Positions 14,725 through 26,786 of a stretch of DNA of 64,000 bases are shown one piece after another (position 1 is the stretch's first letter; every line of letters begins with the position of its first letter). Under the pieces are notes generated by a model that was given only the letters and a program-made list of their open reading frames with translations, searched no databases and was not told the DNA's origin. The translations under genes and the position numbers were made by a program. The DNA lies in assembly GCA_008360955.1 (NCBI GenBank), contig LUCM01009842.1, forward strand, positions 79,275-143,274. Reading direction: 5' to 3'. This stretch comes from Fasciolopsis buskii. Taxonomy: Eukaryota; Platyhelminthes; Trematoda; Plagiorchiida; Fasciolidae.

Positions 14725-14844
14725 TCAGCTGCATTCTCCATGAAATGGTTGTACTGGGTGATTTTCGCGTGCAAATTGAGATTTGATCAGTTGGAGAGAG
14801 GAATGGGGTATGAAGATAAAAAAAGCGTCTGGTGTGCAGGTTGA
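14725..14844 (+). CDS. Possible short secreted-type ORF after a strong acceptor
   Basis: A very pyrimidine-rich acceptor (TTTTTTCTATTCCAG, ending 14724) is followed 15 bases later by an ATG (14740) and a 34-codon frame beginning MKWLYWVIFACKLRF, ending TGA 14842-14844. The start resembles a short signal or anchor segment. An acceptor just upstream of an ATG is what a trans-spliced or 5' UTR-spliced gene would show, but no downstream exon was traced. Confidence 0.22.
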   Translation, partial: SAAFSMKWLYWVIFACKLRFDQLERGMGYEDKKSVWCAG

Positions 14845-15836
14845 TGGGCGGCCCGTAGGCAGCGGGGCAAAAGACCCGAGAAGAGCAGAAAACTCAAGAA
14901 AAAAATAAATTGTGCTTTTTTTGCATTGTCTGTTTGTTAGCGTTTGATCCATGCGACGATTATCTAAATCTGCACAACTGAATCGATTGACCAATCTGTC
15001 ATCACAAATGGTTGTTTGTGTAAACCGTGCATATACGCAGTTGTCATTACCGAATTAAACTGTATCCGGAATATGAACCAGAAATCACGGGCACCACCAG
15101 TAGTCCACGAAACATCCGTAAAAGTTGGATATGATTGGGTACATATACGAACATATCTGTTTCATTTGACAGTTACTATACTGTACTCTAGACCGCATAT
15201 TTCTAAAGGCACAACTTGAATTTTAATGACAAAATATCCCTCCATGGCGTTTTCCTTCTGTTTAACTACTCCTCGTACATGTTGATGCGAGAGTCGAGTG
15301 TATTCATTGACATGATCAATTTGAGAGATCCAATTTGCCTCTATCTCTTTTGTGTAACTCCAGCCTTTCACGATTACTGTTATTGTTGTTTGAAGCGAAT
15401 CAGGGGCACTAGGTAGCTTTAGAAAAAAAATAGGTGCACATCTTTCCGAGACCGAATGCCTTACTGAAAACGTTCACCCATGAAACATACAAAACTTAAC
15501 ACATCTCGTTAGATTTATTGTCGACAGGATCTTTGAAATGCTTTGATTCAATAATTGCTTTTCCAAGGTCAATTTATTCGTATCCTATCTTTTGTAATTT
15601 GCTTCTGTTAGGGCTCATAGTATGGAACAAAGAGCAATGAAATGAAGTGGTTACGATATGCTACGATATTCCATTGATAAGAAGCCTAGGCACAAGATGA
15701 TGTCAAGTTTGACTAGACCAATACTCTCATCGCAAGGGCTAACATCCACTTGTGATATGAAATGGCACTTTCAGTTTCGAGTTTACCAGATGACAAAGCT
15801 GGTGTGTTATTGCAACGTACGATCCATAGTCATCAA

Positions 15837-15841
<5 letters not shown>

Positions 15842-15882
<41 letters not shown>
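15842..15882. repeat. (TA)n microsatellite
   Basis: About 40 bases of uninterrupted TA. Other AT arrays are at 17665-17681, 30521-30550, 35255-35289 and 62515-62527. Confidence 0.95.
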
Positions 15883-15884
<2 letters not shown>

Positions 15885-17558
15885 CCCGTACAAATTTTAC
15901 CATAACTTGGCCTCTAGGTGTTCTTGCTGGAACCGGCAGAATGAGATGTGAGATAGGTTTGATGACAGTCAACGGAACACGTTAAGCACAGTGGCTCGTT
16001 CTGGATATTTTGACCTATTCCTTCCGTGATATTTTCAAAAAGTCTGAAAAAGAAGTTGCAGTAGTAATGTATGAATCCTCTTTGGTGATCATTCAACCAC
16101 CGTCAGTTGTCACATTAACAATAAATTATAGGCGGCAAAAGAACGAAATGCGCGACAGATTTTCGTTTTGTTCCCCAGATCAATACGAGTTCCCTTTGTC
16201 AATGCTTCTAATTTTAGAAACTTCCCGATCTTCAAAAGAACCACTGATCAGTACGAAGCATGCGATATTTCTTTTCATCCCAACGAGTTCCACAACTGTT
16301 CAGACTGCATTCCTATCTCCGAAACCTATTGACTGTCTCAAAATCAATTTGCTGTGCCACATGAAATGTCCCAATTCCACCGTTCGATATGACAAGCAAA
16401 ACTTGCCTGTATTGTTACTAGGTGAGATTTTAAACATTATTCTCTGGTATACGTATCAATCTTTTCATAAATGATATTATTAGACCAAGAGTCCGGAACA
16501 GTATGGGCTGAAAAAAAGGTCGCAACTCGATGGAAAATTATTCGCGGCGAAGATCGAAGGACATGTGTTTGTGTCAAAATTTATTTGGGGTTGATACCTT
16601 AGTGAAATTTCAGTTTGTGGCTATCATCAAACGGTCATTATTCTCTTTGAAAAAACTGACCCAGTTGTTTTTTCTGTCAACCAGTAATGAACGCAACAAA
16701 TCTGGCAATGCAGAACTTGATAACAAATTTAGGAAAGAATAAAATTAGTGGAAAACGCGAACCTAGCTGGGTCATGAGAACACCTACATATTAGTGGCTT
16801 GTCCTCGATCAGGTGTGTGTGTGTGTGGGGGGTGTATGTAAGTGCATACATGCATTTAGATCTGCATATTACTGTCCACTAGGAAGACCAAAGAAGAACC
16901 ATTCGGCAGTTGAACAATGCGCTTTTTTACACTAAGTCCAATTGCCTTATATTACTGTAGCAGGGAGAGAAAAACACTTGTTTGTCATTTATGCCATTCA
17001 CGACTATCTTCGTCATCGTTGGAGAAACTCGAAGGACAAATTGTACCCTGGCAAAGAAAACAGCCTTTGGCCGGACTTCGAGGTTGTGAAATGTTCAGAA
17101 ATGAAGCTTCTGCTTGTTTTAACTGGTCAGCTCGATTGTGATCGTCTTTTTCGATCCTCCCACCAATCGATATCTTTTATCCCCGTGGCTGGTGACTGAG
17201 GTCAAGTCAAGTCACGTCAGTTTAGTCGTTCGAGAACACAAATCCAACATTCACAAGGCCACTACTTTGAATGCAAATAGTTTAAGTGCGTAAATTGAAA
17301 TATTTGCCCGCTCGTCAGAATTGTTTAAAAAAGACTGAATAGATTGACTAGAGTTTGGTTAGAAAATCTGATAGTGCAGGCTACTGTACATCATTTGTAT
17401 GCTTTTGTGAGCGTAAATGAATGTATTTAAAAAAAGATTAAGTTGCAGCGGTGTATCGCGAAAACTGGCTGCTTGCCAGAATCCACGGCAGAATTCCGTG
17501 CATGTGTTGTAGTTTTCTATGTGATGAACTTAATCACTTATTTACATAATAAAAATAT

Positions 17559-17630
17559 TAGAGATTAGAAGGCGTACACTGAGGTATAACGTTACAACGT
17601 TATAACTCAGTGTACGCCTTCTAACCTCTG
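17559..17630. mobile_element. Perfect 19-bp inverted repeat with inner palindrome
   Basis: TTAGAAGGCGTACACTGAG (17565-17583) and its exact reverse complement (17606-17624) flank an inner palindrome TATAACGTT/AACGTTATA around a two-base centre. Four more outer pairs also match. The right half, AACTCAGTGTACGCCTTCT, recurs at 62487-62505, and an AT microsatellite follows closely in both places, pointing to a mobile hairpin element or its footprint. Confidence 0.75.
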
Positions 17631-18302
17631 GAATAGGCAACGTGAGCTGCGGATATTTTCACTCATATATATATATATATCTTATCAGAATCGAGGCTGT
17701 AGCATAGGGAGTGTGCTTAGAAGCTCTTCATCGAAGAGTTCATAGAAGAACCACAACTGTGATTCGTTGATAATTCTTTGTCAGTTGGGCTGAGCCAACC
17801 TTGGGAACGAGGGCAGAATGCCCCAGAATATACATATGTATGTATAGAAGCAGTAAGTAGTATATATATGTAAACCACGACCGTCTAGTCCCAGACTGTG
17901 TGCCAAACGAAACGAGCATAAAAGGGACAGGTTGAGTCAAGTGAAGCCACTGCTCAAAAGATGACAGCAGTGAGCTGTTTGCTGGCACCTTTTGAAACAA
18001 GGTCAATGGAACGTAAAATCAACTCAAAACATTTTGGAAGTAACTCTGTTTCTAATAGCGAGACTCGTCATTAATGAATGAATATACAAAATCAAAAATA
18101 AGGTTCAGTAGTTTTGCGACGGATTTGATTAGTAAAACGTAAGCGGTGACAACATGTGAATAGAACTCAACAGAAAATCGATAGAAGAGGAGGAATAATG
18201 AGCAGAGACAAACCAAATGCTACTTTGTGTTTCAATTGAACACAATCTTTTTTTTGTTTTGTTTTCAGGGCTTCTTTAAGGGGCATGAGTTCTACAGACA
18301 GG

Positions 18303-18655
18303 TCACACAACATTCGATCCACGAAGTTCGGTTTTTGAGTGGGAACTCAGCCTGTCGAACCAACACCGATCCTCGTCTACTGGGCCCAAACCAAGAAAAC
18401 GGGATGCACCAACCGGGTCCAAAGCCGAAACTAACTTCTTCATACCTCTACACCGAGTCATGGCCTGACCGACAATTTGCAACTTCAAGCCTTGCCCAGT
18501 AGGTGCAAAAAGGGTTTGAAAAGGTAGACGATGGGCATGCATATGCAATACGTGTCCAGGCCACCGGAGGCGACGTGGGGTGATTATTTCAGCCAAAGGA
18601 CGACTGTCTGCACCTAACACACGACGGGGCACCTCATCTTTGCTCACCCGATAAT
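18303..18655 (-). mobile_element. RTE-like LINE 3' fragment
   Basis: The minus-strand frame reads YRVSKDEVPRRVLGADSRPL, then RLRWPGHVLHMHAHRLPF. This is the conserved C-terminal region after the reverse transcriptase in an RTE-like non-LTR retrotransposon (general form RLRWLGHVLRM...RLP). It continues through VSALDPVGASRF and a degenerate version of the ending (DEDRCWFDRL) close to the element's 3' end. Only this C-terminal part remains, as expected from 5' truncation. The frame is still open, so this copy is younger than the one at 47.4-49.0 kb. A plus-strand ORF over the same bases is its shadow. Confidence 0.75.
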
Positions 18656-18926
18656 CGATAATGATAAAGAATTTTGCTATCCGTAAGCTCATCCTGGAAT
18701 CATTTACTGCGACAATCCGTTTCCCAATTCTAGATTAAGTAAGTCCGGTCCGTTGAGATTGAGTGGTACCATTCTGAGTTACTGAAGTCGAAATTATTCC
18801 CTAATGTGTATTCTTTCCTAAGCATATCATGGTTAAATCATCAAACAAGAAAATTTGATTCGAAAAAATATTTTCATTCTTTCAAGTGAATTGGCATGCA
18901 ACGTTTGCAACATTTGCACACTCGTT

Positions 18927-19068
18927 GTTTGCATATCACCATTTCGCATAGGGCATTTTGTTGTTTTATGAAATAAAATATACACATCTCCTTGCCCGTT
19001 CTTGGGTTACCATGGCTCGATCTTGATTTGTGTCCGTACTGTAACCAATCGTTGACTTTCGGTGGACC
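18927..19068 (+). repeat. Dispersed repeat, copy A
   Basis: About 140 bases from GTTTGCATATCACCATTTCG to CGGTGGACC align with 35614-35750 at roughly three-quarters identity by eye, including GGGTTAC, TTGATTTG and a TGTAA-C-ATCG block. Same orientation in both places. The family is unknown; copy A lies just past the stop codon (3' side) of the minus-strand gene ending at 19116. Confidence 0.6.
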
Positions 19069-19115
19069 AGATCGTCAGCTCGCCATTGAAAGTAATCAAG
19101 ACTTAACATCCAAAG

Positions 19116-22100
19116 TCATTTTGAATGAGAGATAGAGTAGTACCGGGGAGTTTTGCCATCATAAATGAATAGACCTAGATCTGTGTGTGCGGGGAGGCAA
19201 TGTTGAACTAAGCCAGTAATTATTATCAGCCATCGTTGGCATTGACCCAGACATTTAATATCCGCAATTTTTGTCGTTTCCTTTTCTGAGTCACTACAGT
19301 TTGAACAATAGTCAGGCGAGGTGATCAAAGCAAAAGTGATTCACTGGCCTTCAGAAATCGGATCAAAATAGTTGGTTTATGAATGTTTTAAAACGCATCC
19401 CATTGACATGTGTGCTGTTTCATATACTTTACCGGTCACGTTGGTTGTAAATGTGTCACTATATTGTTAGAAATTGTCAATGACAATTATTGTAGTTCTG
19501 ATTTTTGTTGTCAGGTGTATGCATGATCACAATTTGAAACCAAAATCCAAACAACATGTTTCATCCCTGGTCACGAGTTCTACTCCACGGGGATCGTATT
19601 TTCACTAATTCATAGTTCGATACTTCCAGTTGGAGAACATAGTTCGTGGGACCGACTGCATATTTGTATTTGGTCTTATCGTGGCCACGTGACGCTTCGA
19701 TCGACAGAATTAGGAAATCGATTTACTAACATTTTAATCGCAGTCTCACCGAAAAGGTAAGTGTAAGTTCTTCGGTATCTTTGTTTTATTGTTTTTCCTA
19801 TCTTTAATTCTGTCAAGCAGAATGACAAAATGAATGAACTAATTAAAACAAATTATTTGTTCACTGGAAACTTGCTGATTAGGTACTCACGCTGTTGGAT
19901 TAACTGCCATTAAAGAAACATAGGCATGCGGCAAAGTAGAAAATCTCACTTGACAAATTGAAGTATTTGACTGGCCGAATAAGACCCGTCCTCAATAAAG
20001 ATTCGTATCTGCTGCTTTTATGTTTCCGTAGTAACATAGACATCAAAACTGTTTTGAAATTACCACAGGCGTGAACAAAATAACCACTCAAGAATTTCAC
20101 ATTTAAAAATCGACATCCATGGCCGGATCAGAACCAACTAACGTGGCTAGTGTACCGAGATTCTTAACAGAGAAATTAACTCAAACGTGGTTCTCGAACA
20201 AGGAACCACCTGGCCACCATTCTAATAACCCAAGATATCATCTTTTCTTTCATTCGACAAAGCATTTGGTTTCTTTTGACAAATTTAATTCGCATCACAT
20301 ACTAATTCATTCAAGTGAAGGGGCCAAACAGACTTCACGGAGATCGATGCTCATGTTTGGCTACTGGCAACATGATTGTTGTAGACATGGACTCAGCTAT
20401 TCTTTCAAAGGTCAGTGCCAAACAGCGTCAAATGAGTTCAGTTCAGTTCAGTTTAGTTCAATCTGCACTGTCAATAATTTCATGCGAAAGTGTTCCGGTT
20501 TGGAATGTTATCATGCAGCATCACGATTAATTCCTAGGGAAACTGCAACGAATGAGCCGAAACACTTCGGATGCAAATAAGCCATTAACTTAAGGCCTAC
20601 CAGGACGACGATAAAACTTCAACGGCTTACTTGGGATAGCTCATTGGTTAAGGTCATCATACCTTTTGTCATATTTTAGGCTGACCACGTCGACCCATGT
20701 TCCGCGCGTTGTGTATTTCACTGAACACCGTAAGACGAGAGATCAGTTGGATGGGATGAGTAACGCGTTTCTAGCATCATTATCTATCCAGGTTCAGTGC
20801 CAGTATGGCTGATACTGTTCTACAACCCGATGCCCAAGATCATGATCAGCATCCTCAAATGCTGCCTGAAGGCTGAAGTGATTTTCCTTTCTTTAAACTT
20901 CATGCAGTCCAATGTTCGTTTTCTCATTCTCTTAAACCCTTGGGCTTGAAAATCGCTTCATGATACTGTCAGTCAGAAGGAGTGTAGTTTAAAGTAGGAC
21001 ATGTTCGAACCAGTGCAGCGTATGATTCTTAACGGAGAAAAATGAGGAAACATCTGTTCTGGCCGTCAGAATATCTGACTGGCGGTGATAAATTAAATTA
21101 AGTGTCTGTCACCAAAAATGCCACAGGTTCAAACCCCAGTTAGATGGCGATTCGTTGTCTCATACTCACATGACCTATTGGGAAATTTTGTGGTTCTTTG
21201 CCACTCACTGTTTCGACTAAAGATTCCCGGTGTCCCCCACCTCTTCCGTGCGGTTGGCCCTAGCGGCTATGGGACGTGCCTTCCGCCACATCCATGCATG
21301 AGACATGTTATGAGAACACTTTGGGTCGCGATCACCATTTCCCATCAAATTCAGTGAGATAAGCCGAGTTGAAAAGATACAAGTAGTCGTTTATTTGTCA
21401 ACAGGAAGTCGATCGTTTTCGTTTTCTTTGATCAACATTCAGTGTTAGATTAGTCCACTGGCTGCATTTTCGTTCAACCAATGGATTGTCGTATTAAGTG
21501 CAGTGTCACCGCAGTTTTATTGATCTCTGATCAGGGAAATGGATATCTGTTCTGCTCATTTTAGTTTGGACAACCATTAATTTTGTATCAACGTTCTCTG
21601 GTTTTGATTGCTCCAGCAGGAAAAATAGCAAGAAATAGCGGAGATCATTTGGAAAATGGTTAGTTGAGGAACTATACAGAAGAAGAAAAGCTTCGAATGC
21701 AAGAACTTCACTGATTAGATCGTTGAGCCATTTCACCCATTTTTTCAAACTACCGATTAGGGGGATCTCGTGAACCCCAACCCGGTAGTCTAATTGCACT
21801 TACACGAGTATTCTATTTTCCCCATGTCATCGACTGAATATGATAAGACGAAATCCATCGCCTTTACAGTTGATGACACTATACTAGCAATCAGAGATGG
21901 ATCACATTGCAGTCATTTCCAAAGGTTACTTTCGAGATCACGCCAGCTTCTTGCTTTGCGGTACCGACCATTCCGGAGGAAAACTCTTGCAAAACAGAGG
22001 TAGTTTATCACTAACTTTGAAGTTGACTGGCCCTTACTTACGATCTTCGGTTACAACAGATTACTGCAAAAAAATAAATTATTCTTAGTTCCTTATGAAG

Positions 22101-24146
22101 AGAATAACGAAAATGTCAATGTGATTATAATAAAGAAACTCTCTTCACAGATAGGTCTTTGTAGGACCACAAAATTGTACTATGAAAATTCATTGCCTCA
22201 TTCTTCGAACCGTAAGTTTGTTTATCTGGCAATGAGCATTGCTTTAAAATGCGTTACCAAATTGTATAAGGCCTAGCTACCGAGAGTACTTGCAACATCG
22301 TTTACTGATACCGGAGCATGAAAATGTCATCCGTAGATAAAGAAAAAGTCATAAATTCAACATTCTGTGAAATATTTGTATACATAAATACACGTATATT
22401 TCAAAGACTTATCATGACTTGCAAATTTTGAACTCGGCATTGAGAAACAATGGAAGCACAGTCTGTTTCATCCTTGTTGGAAATCATCTATGTTCGAGAT
22501 GAGACACAAGCCTGGAACGGACGAATTTGAGTAGAACACCTTAGAAATAACGTAACCGGGCGGGCTGCCTACGGTTTGTTGAAATTCACTACATAGTGCG
22601 GGACCAGCCTTAGCGTCCAAGTTCGAAAGAGGAGAATAGACACCGGTAGTGCTTCGCAGCAAGGAAGGGTGAAAGTGCGATACCGTTATGTACCGGTGAG
22701 TTGAGTGTTGATTTCGCATAGGCATTGGTATAGAGTTCTTTAGCGACCATAAATACGTTTCAATAAAATTTCTCACTCTTGTCACTTCAGCAAGAGTTTG
22801 ATAGCAGAAAAATTCCAAAATGATAATTAATTATGAAAATCTGCCGGTAAAATCACTCTCCCAATTCGGGCCAAGGAGAGAAGCAGGCACGTTTCCACAA
22901 GCAGTTGTACAGGCGGTTAAAGCTCGGAATTGATAATGCATTTGGGAGATCAGTGCACCTACATTGCGACCTCGACATCAATAGATATCAGTTGCAAAAA
23001 ATGCGATATGATCGATAGGTATTATCGTTTCACGAAGATCAACGTTTTAATCTTACAGGTTCGGAACATAAGCTAAGATAAGAGTGATTAGTCGATGACA
23101 AAGTTTGCATGCTATTACTCACTGTATTTGGAACCATAAGATTACGTTAGCAATTATCGCAACGCCGGAAGCTCTAAGTAATTGGACGTGATTTTGCAAA
23201 TTTTTTATTCAACCCCCAACTCTTGTTGCCTTTTGTATTGCATTTTTATCCACAAAAGAAAGTCATTAAGCGACTGTTGACGGACAGAGAGAAAAGAATG
23301 AAGATTATAAAAAATGAGGTCGACTTGTTTGAACCCAGAAACAACGCATATGAATGAATAGCTTTGGAAAATCTGCTTTAGATTAGAATGAGCAATTCTT
23401 TGCACAACAATTACACTTTTTCTAAGTGAAGGTATCTCGTCAGTGTTCTTTTGGCCTAAGCGACGGTTACCACTCAGGAACTGTGGCTAGTCAGTTACTA
23501 TGAGTTTGCCTAAATGCTGCTGGACCAGATATGAGCTGCAGCAATTCTTCTTCAAGAATGATGGCAGCTTTTACTATTGACGCCAAAAAACTCCTGGTAT
23601 CAGTCTATTGGAAGCGTTGCGAATTAATGGTCGCACCGACTTGCCAGAAATGGATTTGGGAATTATTACGTCCAAGCTATTCGCATGCGCTATTCTTCAT
23701 CGATTACCAAGTGCTAGGGAATGGGTGGCGTGTAACTTTTTCTAACCGGTTTCGCCACGAACCTTGGCGTTCTTTGGGTTTGCCCACTTCCATTCTTTTC
23801 AACTTTTCAACTGAGACACTTGTGAAAAATCTAACGTTCTTAATTGCTAATACTGACAATGATATTTGCTCATACACGAAATTGTCTAACTTCAGACAGG
23901 CAATTTATAGTGTAATTTCGTGAAACTAGTAATTGGGATGCATTTTGCACCTCCCGATGGCAAGGTACTGTTGCAAGGCCGGAGTGACCCAAAATAGTCA
24001 CTGGTTCCTGTGAGAAAAGAGTTATGTGGAATGGGAACTTTCTAATACTCACGGAGATGCAGCTCATGAAATGGTCGTTTTCGGGTTTAATGCCCTCTAG
24101 TATACGGAAGACTTGCCGACCTAAGACATCTGTGGCGTCCGGTTCA
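19116..24146 (-). CDS. Uncharacterised multi-exon gene, 3' part with C-terminus
   Basis: Exons read 5' to 3' on the minus strand: 24146-24053 (contains DVLGRQVFRILEGIKPENDH), 24007-about 23951 (EPVTILGHSGLATVPCHRE), 23173-23123 (ASGVAIIANVILWFQI), 21883-21804 (AMDFVLSYSVDDMGKIEYS), 21216-21170 (ETVSGKEPQNFPIGH), 19970-19891 (SICQVRFSTLPHAYVSLMAV) and 19293-19116 (CLPAHTDLGLFIYDGKTPRY, stop TGA). From 23173 onward the phases agree at every junction (2,1,0,2), and acceptors and GTGAGT/GTAAGT donors are good. The first intron is only 45 bases with GTGAGT and TTTTCTCACAG. The join from 24007 to 23173 is unsolved: the donor after CHRE (GTGCAA) is weak, and reading on reaches TGA at 23870. I do not recognise the family; the last exons look like a soluble globular, perhaps beta-rich, domain. 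The 5' end is not found. Confidence 0.58.
20634..20712 (+). repeat. tRNA-like head and repeat shared with 24.3-24.5 kb
   Basis: GGGATAGCTCATTGGTTAAGG resembles a tRNA 5' half (box A). The same motif, GGGCATAGCTAATTGGTTAAGG, is at about 24329. Further on, the reverse complement of 20681-20711 (GGAACATGGGTCGACGTGG) nearly repeats GGAACATGGGTCGAGGTAAT at about 24450, in the opposite orientation. Related heads lie at about 29640 and 30637. Confidence 0.4.
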
Positions 24147-24328
24147 CTTCATGTTACTCATAAAAAGACCAGTTTGGAGTGAAGTAGCATTATTGATGGG
24201 AATAGACTATTCCGTATAGAGGTCGTTGGGAACAGAAGTCTTGCAAAGATTGTCGGTGTTTGAAAGCTAGTGACTTTCCAGTAATGTTTAGCTATGTTGG
24301 CAGAATTTTCTTAAGAACTCAGTAGTAG

Positions 24329-24480
24329 GGCATAGCTAATTGGTTAAGGGAGCTCAGTTGGTATGGTAGGGGAGGAGGGGTTTAGAGCAAGTGTTTCGTA
24401 TGCAGAAAGACCAACCTTCTTCTTATGCGCCGTTATTCGAAGCAAGTAATTGTTGGAACATGGGTCGAGGTAATCAGTCT
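24329..24480 (+). repeat. tRNA-like head, second copy
   Basis: GGGCATAGCTAATTGGTTAAGG starts the unit, and GGAACATGGGTCGAGGTAAT ends it. It shares both motifs with 20634-20712, with the second one inverted. It lies just upstream (5' side) of the first traced exon of the minus-strand gene at 24146. Confidence 0.4.
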
Positions 24481-25635
24481 GAGTCAGGAATAAAAATACG
24501 GAGAACTTGACCAACAGAATGTTCCTTTTAGGTCGTTTTACATTATCGATACGGGGTCCACTAGACTCCAGACATGGCGTTAGGTGACTTTAGGAGATGT
24601 GAGTTAATACTATGGTCAATGATGTTTTTGCATTCGAAGCGTTTCTATTTTTTTCGTAATTCTCTCGGCTTGTTATTTTGTGCTCGGAGGCAGTAATGAA
24701 AGCCAGAGACCATTTCTACCCATCCATTGGGTGTACAGATTAAAGTCACTGAAACGTAAACCAGTTTATCTGTTTTCAGTTATATACGGATGTTGACATT
24801 TTTGCTCCGTTCCGTCATCATACACAAATATTAAATTACGATGAACAAAGTCTGTCAGTTGTTTGGGTCAACATCTTTCCTAACAAAATATTGTTTTATC
24901 CAGCCTCATGAATAATACCTTGCAAATACACATTAGTATACCCACAGCGTCAGACAGAAAATTATTTTTTGTTTGAAAATTCCATTAAGTATTCGTCAAC
25001 TGAAATTCACAAAAATGGATAAATTCAACAAAGCACACAAATTTCCCAAACGTATTAACACAAAGAGGATTCATCAATTCGGGATTAGGTGAAGGAATTC
25101 GAAACCTATCGTTATAACGGACCGCTTAATATTATTGGCAAATTTGTGATTGAATTGTTTGCATGGGCTACCGAGTGTCTAGCGTATTTATGTCCGTGTG
25201 TTTGTCTGTATGTCTGCGTAACTAATATGATCAGGCGAAAGGACATTTGTGCAGACCAACACGTATTGTCCCTAGGTGTGGCTATGTGGCACCTTGAAAG
25301 ACCGGTCTCAGTATTGCACAAGTATTGTGCATCATCTAGGCAAACGAAATCACCGATTCACTCACCCCCGCTCGATTGGATTGGTTGAAGACAATAACGC
25401 CCGTGGATTGGTGTGATCAATACGGATTAGTTTGCACAAAAATTGGATATTCGCAACCACCCGGTAAACAGATTTTGTCAGTTTTGCAGTAAGCTCATTC
25501 TGTTTGCATAGGAGTGAATCGTACATGTTTGATCTAAGAGAATCCTAGTGTTTTTCATCCCGTCCGCGAATCCGTTGTAATCATTGTTTCCCAACATCGA
25601 ATCTTCCAGCTGAAGACGAATAACAGATCCAAATC

Positions 25636-26786
25636 ATGTCTGGAATGTGTGCGAAATGTGCTCAACCATTCACCGCGGGAAGTATTCTGACTGCACTGGA
25701 CAAAAAATGGCATCCAGACTGTTTTCTATGCACCATCTGTAAGGGCCGACTGGCAAACAAATCTTTCCATGTGAAAGACGATAACCCTTACTGCACGGAA
25801 TGTTGGAAAGAACATTTTCAACCCCGCTGCGCGGTAAGTATCCTGAAACGTTTAACTAGGATCTAACTTTCTCGAAAGGAACAGTGGGAATCTACAATCG
25901 ATTTACGAGAACGCCAGTACTGTCTGAAGTGTTTAGTTCCATTACCAAGAGTTAAATGTAGTCTCTCATTCAAAAGGGCATGCGGTTTGCAGACCCATTT
26001 TTGTGTTTCACTCCATGAAAGAAGGCCACATTTCTCACATGCTTGTTACTCTCAAATATCTGTGAATACCTTCCAGTTTACGTCTCCATTTGTATATCTA
26101 TCACTAGCAAAATTGCATTCAAGAATGCCAAGTTGCGAAACTCGCACTATTTCCGTACGGAACCTTGCATTATGTCGATTAGCTTAATAGCTAATCTGGG
26201 ACGAATCTTCATTGTAGATTTCTCGCTGACAGCGAGACCTATTGATTTTTTGTCCAAGTGGAATTGCTTGACTGTTTCTCTATCGCTGAAATTAATTCTG
26301 ATTACAAATCACAGAAGAATGATATCCAGATCAGAAGAAAACTACTGTGATTATTGTCGCTAATACCAGCCAACCAGTGCAATGTATCTAAATCAAAACA
26401 GAGAAAGAGATTATAAACTTGGAGGGGAACTCTATGGTAGTTTTCTTCTAACAGACACAACTCCATCAGTTTAATCTACTTGACAAGAAAATTGATGACA
26501 ATTTATTGCACAACGCATTGGTTAATTGGACCTTTTGATTTTGTCATTTGTAATAGAAAAGGGTGAATTGTAACGTTGTAAACAAACGTTTGATGAGATT
26601 CGTTTTAATCTCTCACATCCTTTTCAGACATGCAAACAAATTATCGACCCAAGCGAGCAATATATGACATACAATGATAATGCCTACCACAAGGGCTGTT
26701 TCACCTGTGCCTCGTGTCATCAAAGTTTGGCCGGGAAACAGTTTTGCATCAAAGACAACGGCTACTATTGTCCAGAACACGTCTAA
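25636..26786 (+). CDS. Small protein with two LIM domains (2 coding exons)
   Basis: Exon 1 is 25636-25833 (66 codons, starts MSGMCAKC, ends GCG before GTAAGT). Exon 2 is 26628-26786 (after TTTTCAG, 52 codons, stop TAA). Both junctions are phase 0, giving 118 residues. LIM 1 (about residues 5-58) shows CAKC, HPDC, CTIC and CTEC zinc ligands; LIM 2 (about 65-117) begins RCATC across the junction, then HKGC, CASC and ends CPEH. LIM domains bind two zinc ions each and mediate protein-protein contacts, often at the cytoskeleton or nucleus; no other domain is present, so the product is probably an adaptor. The start codon follows an acceptor at 25608-25609 (TCTTCCAG), which could receive a 5' UTR exon or a spliced leader. 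A donor-like GTAGGTGAGT lies about 16 bases after the stop, so a longer 3' form is possible. Which LIM family it belongs to is unknown. Confidence 0.93.

Larger units (their letters stand above)
12937..18302. other. Mostly non-coding
   Basis: Apart from the weak candidates at 13677 and 14725, the TA array at 15842 and the palindrome at 17559, nothing coding was supported. A 34-base stretch at 13095-13128 between TTACTGTACTAG and GTAAGG is a possible plus-strand microexon. Long open frames at 16010-16474 and 17740-18006 have no splice or codon support. Confidence 0.45.

Noticed and set aside
18227..18502. Plus-strand exon starting GFFKG after a very strong acceptor, recalling a nuclear-receptor zinc finger
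   Set aside because: From about 18303 on it is antisense to the LINE tail and the following residues do not fit the receptor motif.
20119..20580. 153-codon plus-strand ORF
   Set aside because: It crosses TTCAG repeats and competing frames with better splice support; no domain seen.
20680..20728. Plus-strand exon LTTSTHVPRVVYFTEH
   Set aside because: Part of it recurs inverted near 24450, so it belongs to a repeat.
22044..22065. 22-base minus-strand microexon between a superb acceptor and GTAAGT
   Set aside because: Including it breaks the phase between exons 23123 and 21883, which join correctly without it.
22468..22818. 116-codon minus-strand ORF
   Set aside because: ORFs of this length are expected by chance here; no splice partner in phase was found.
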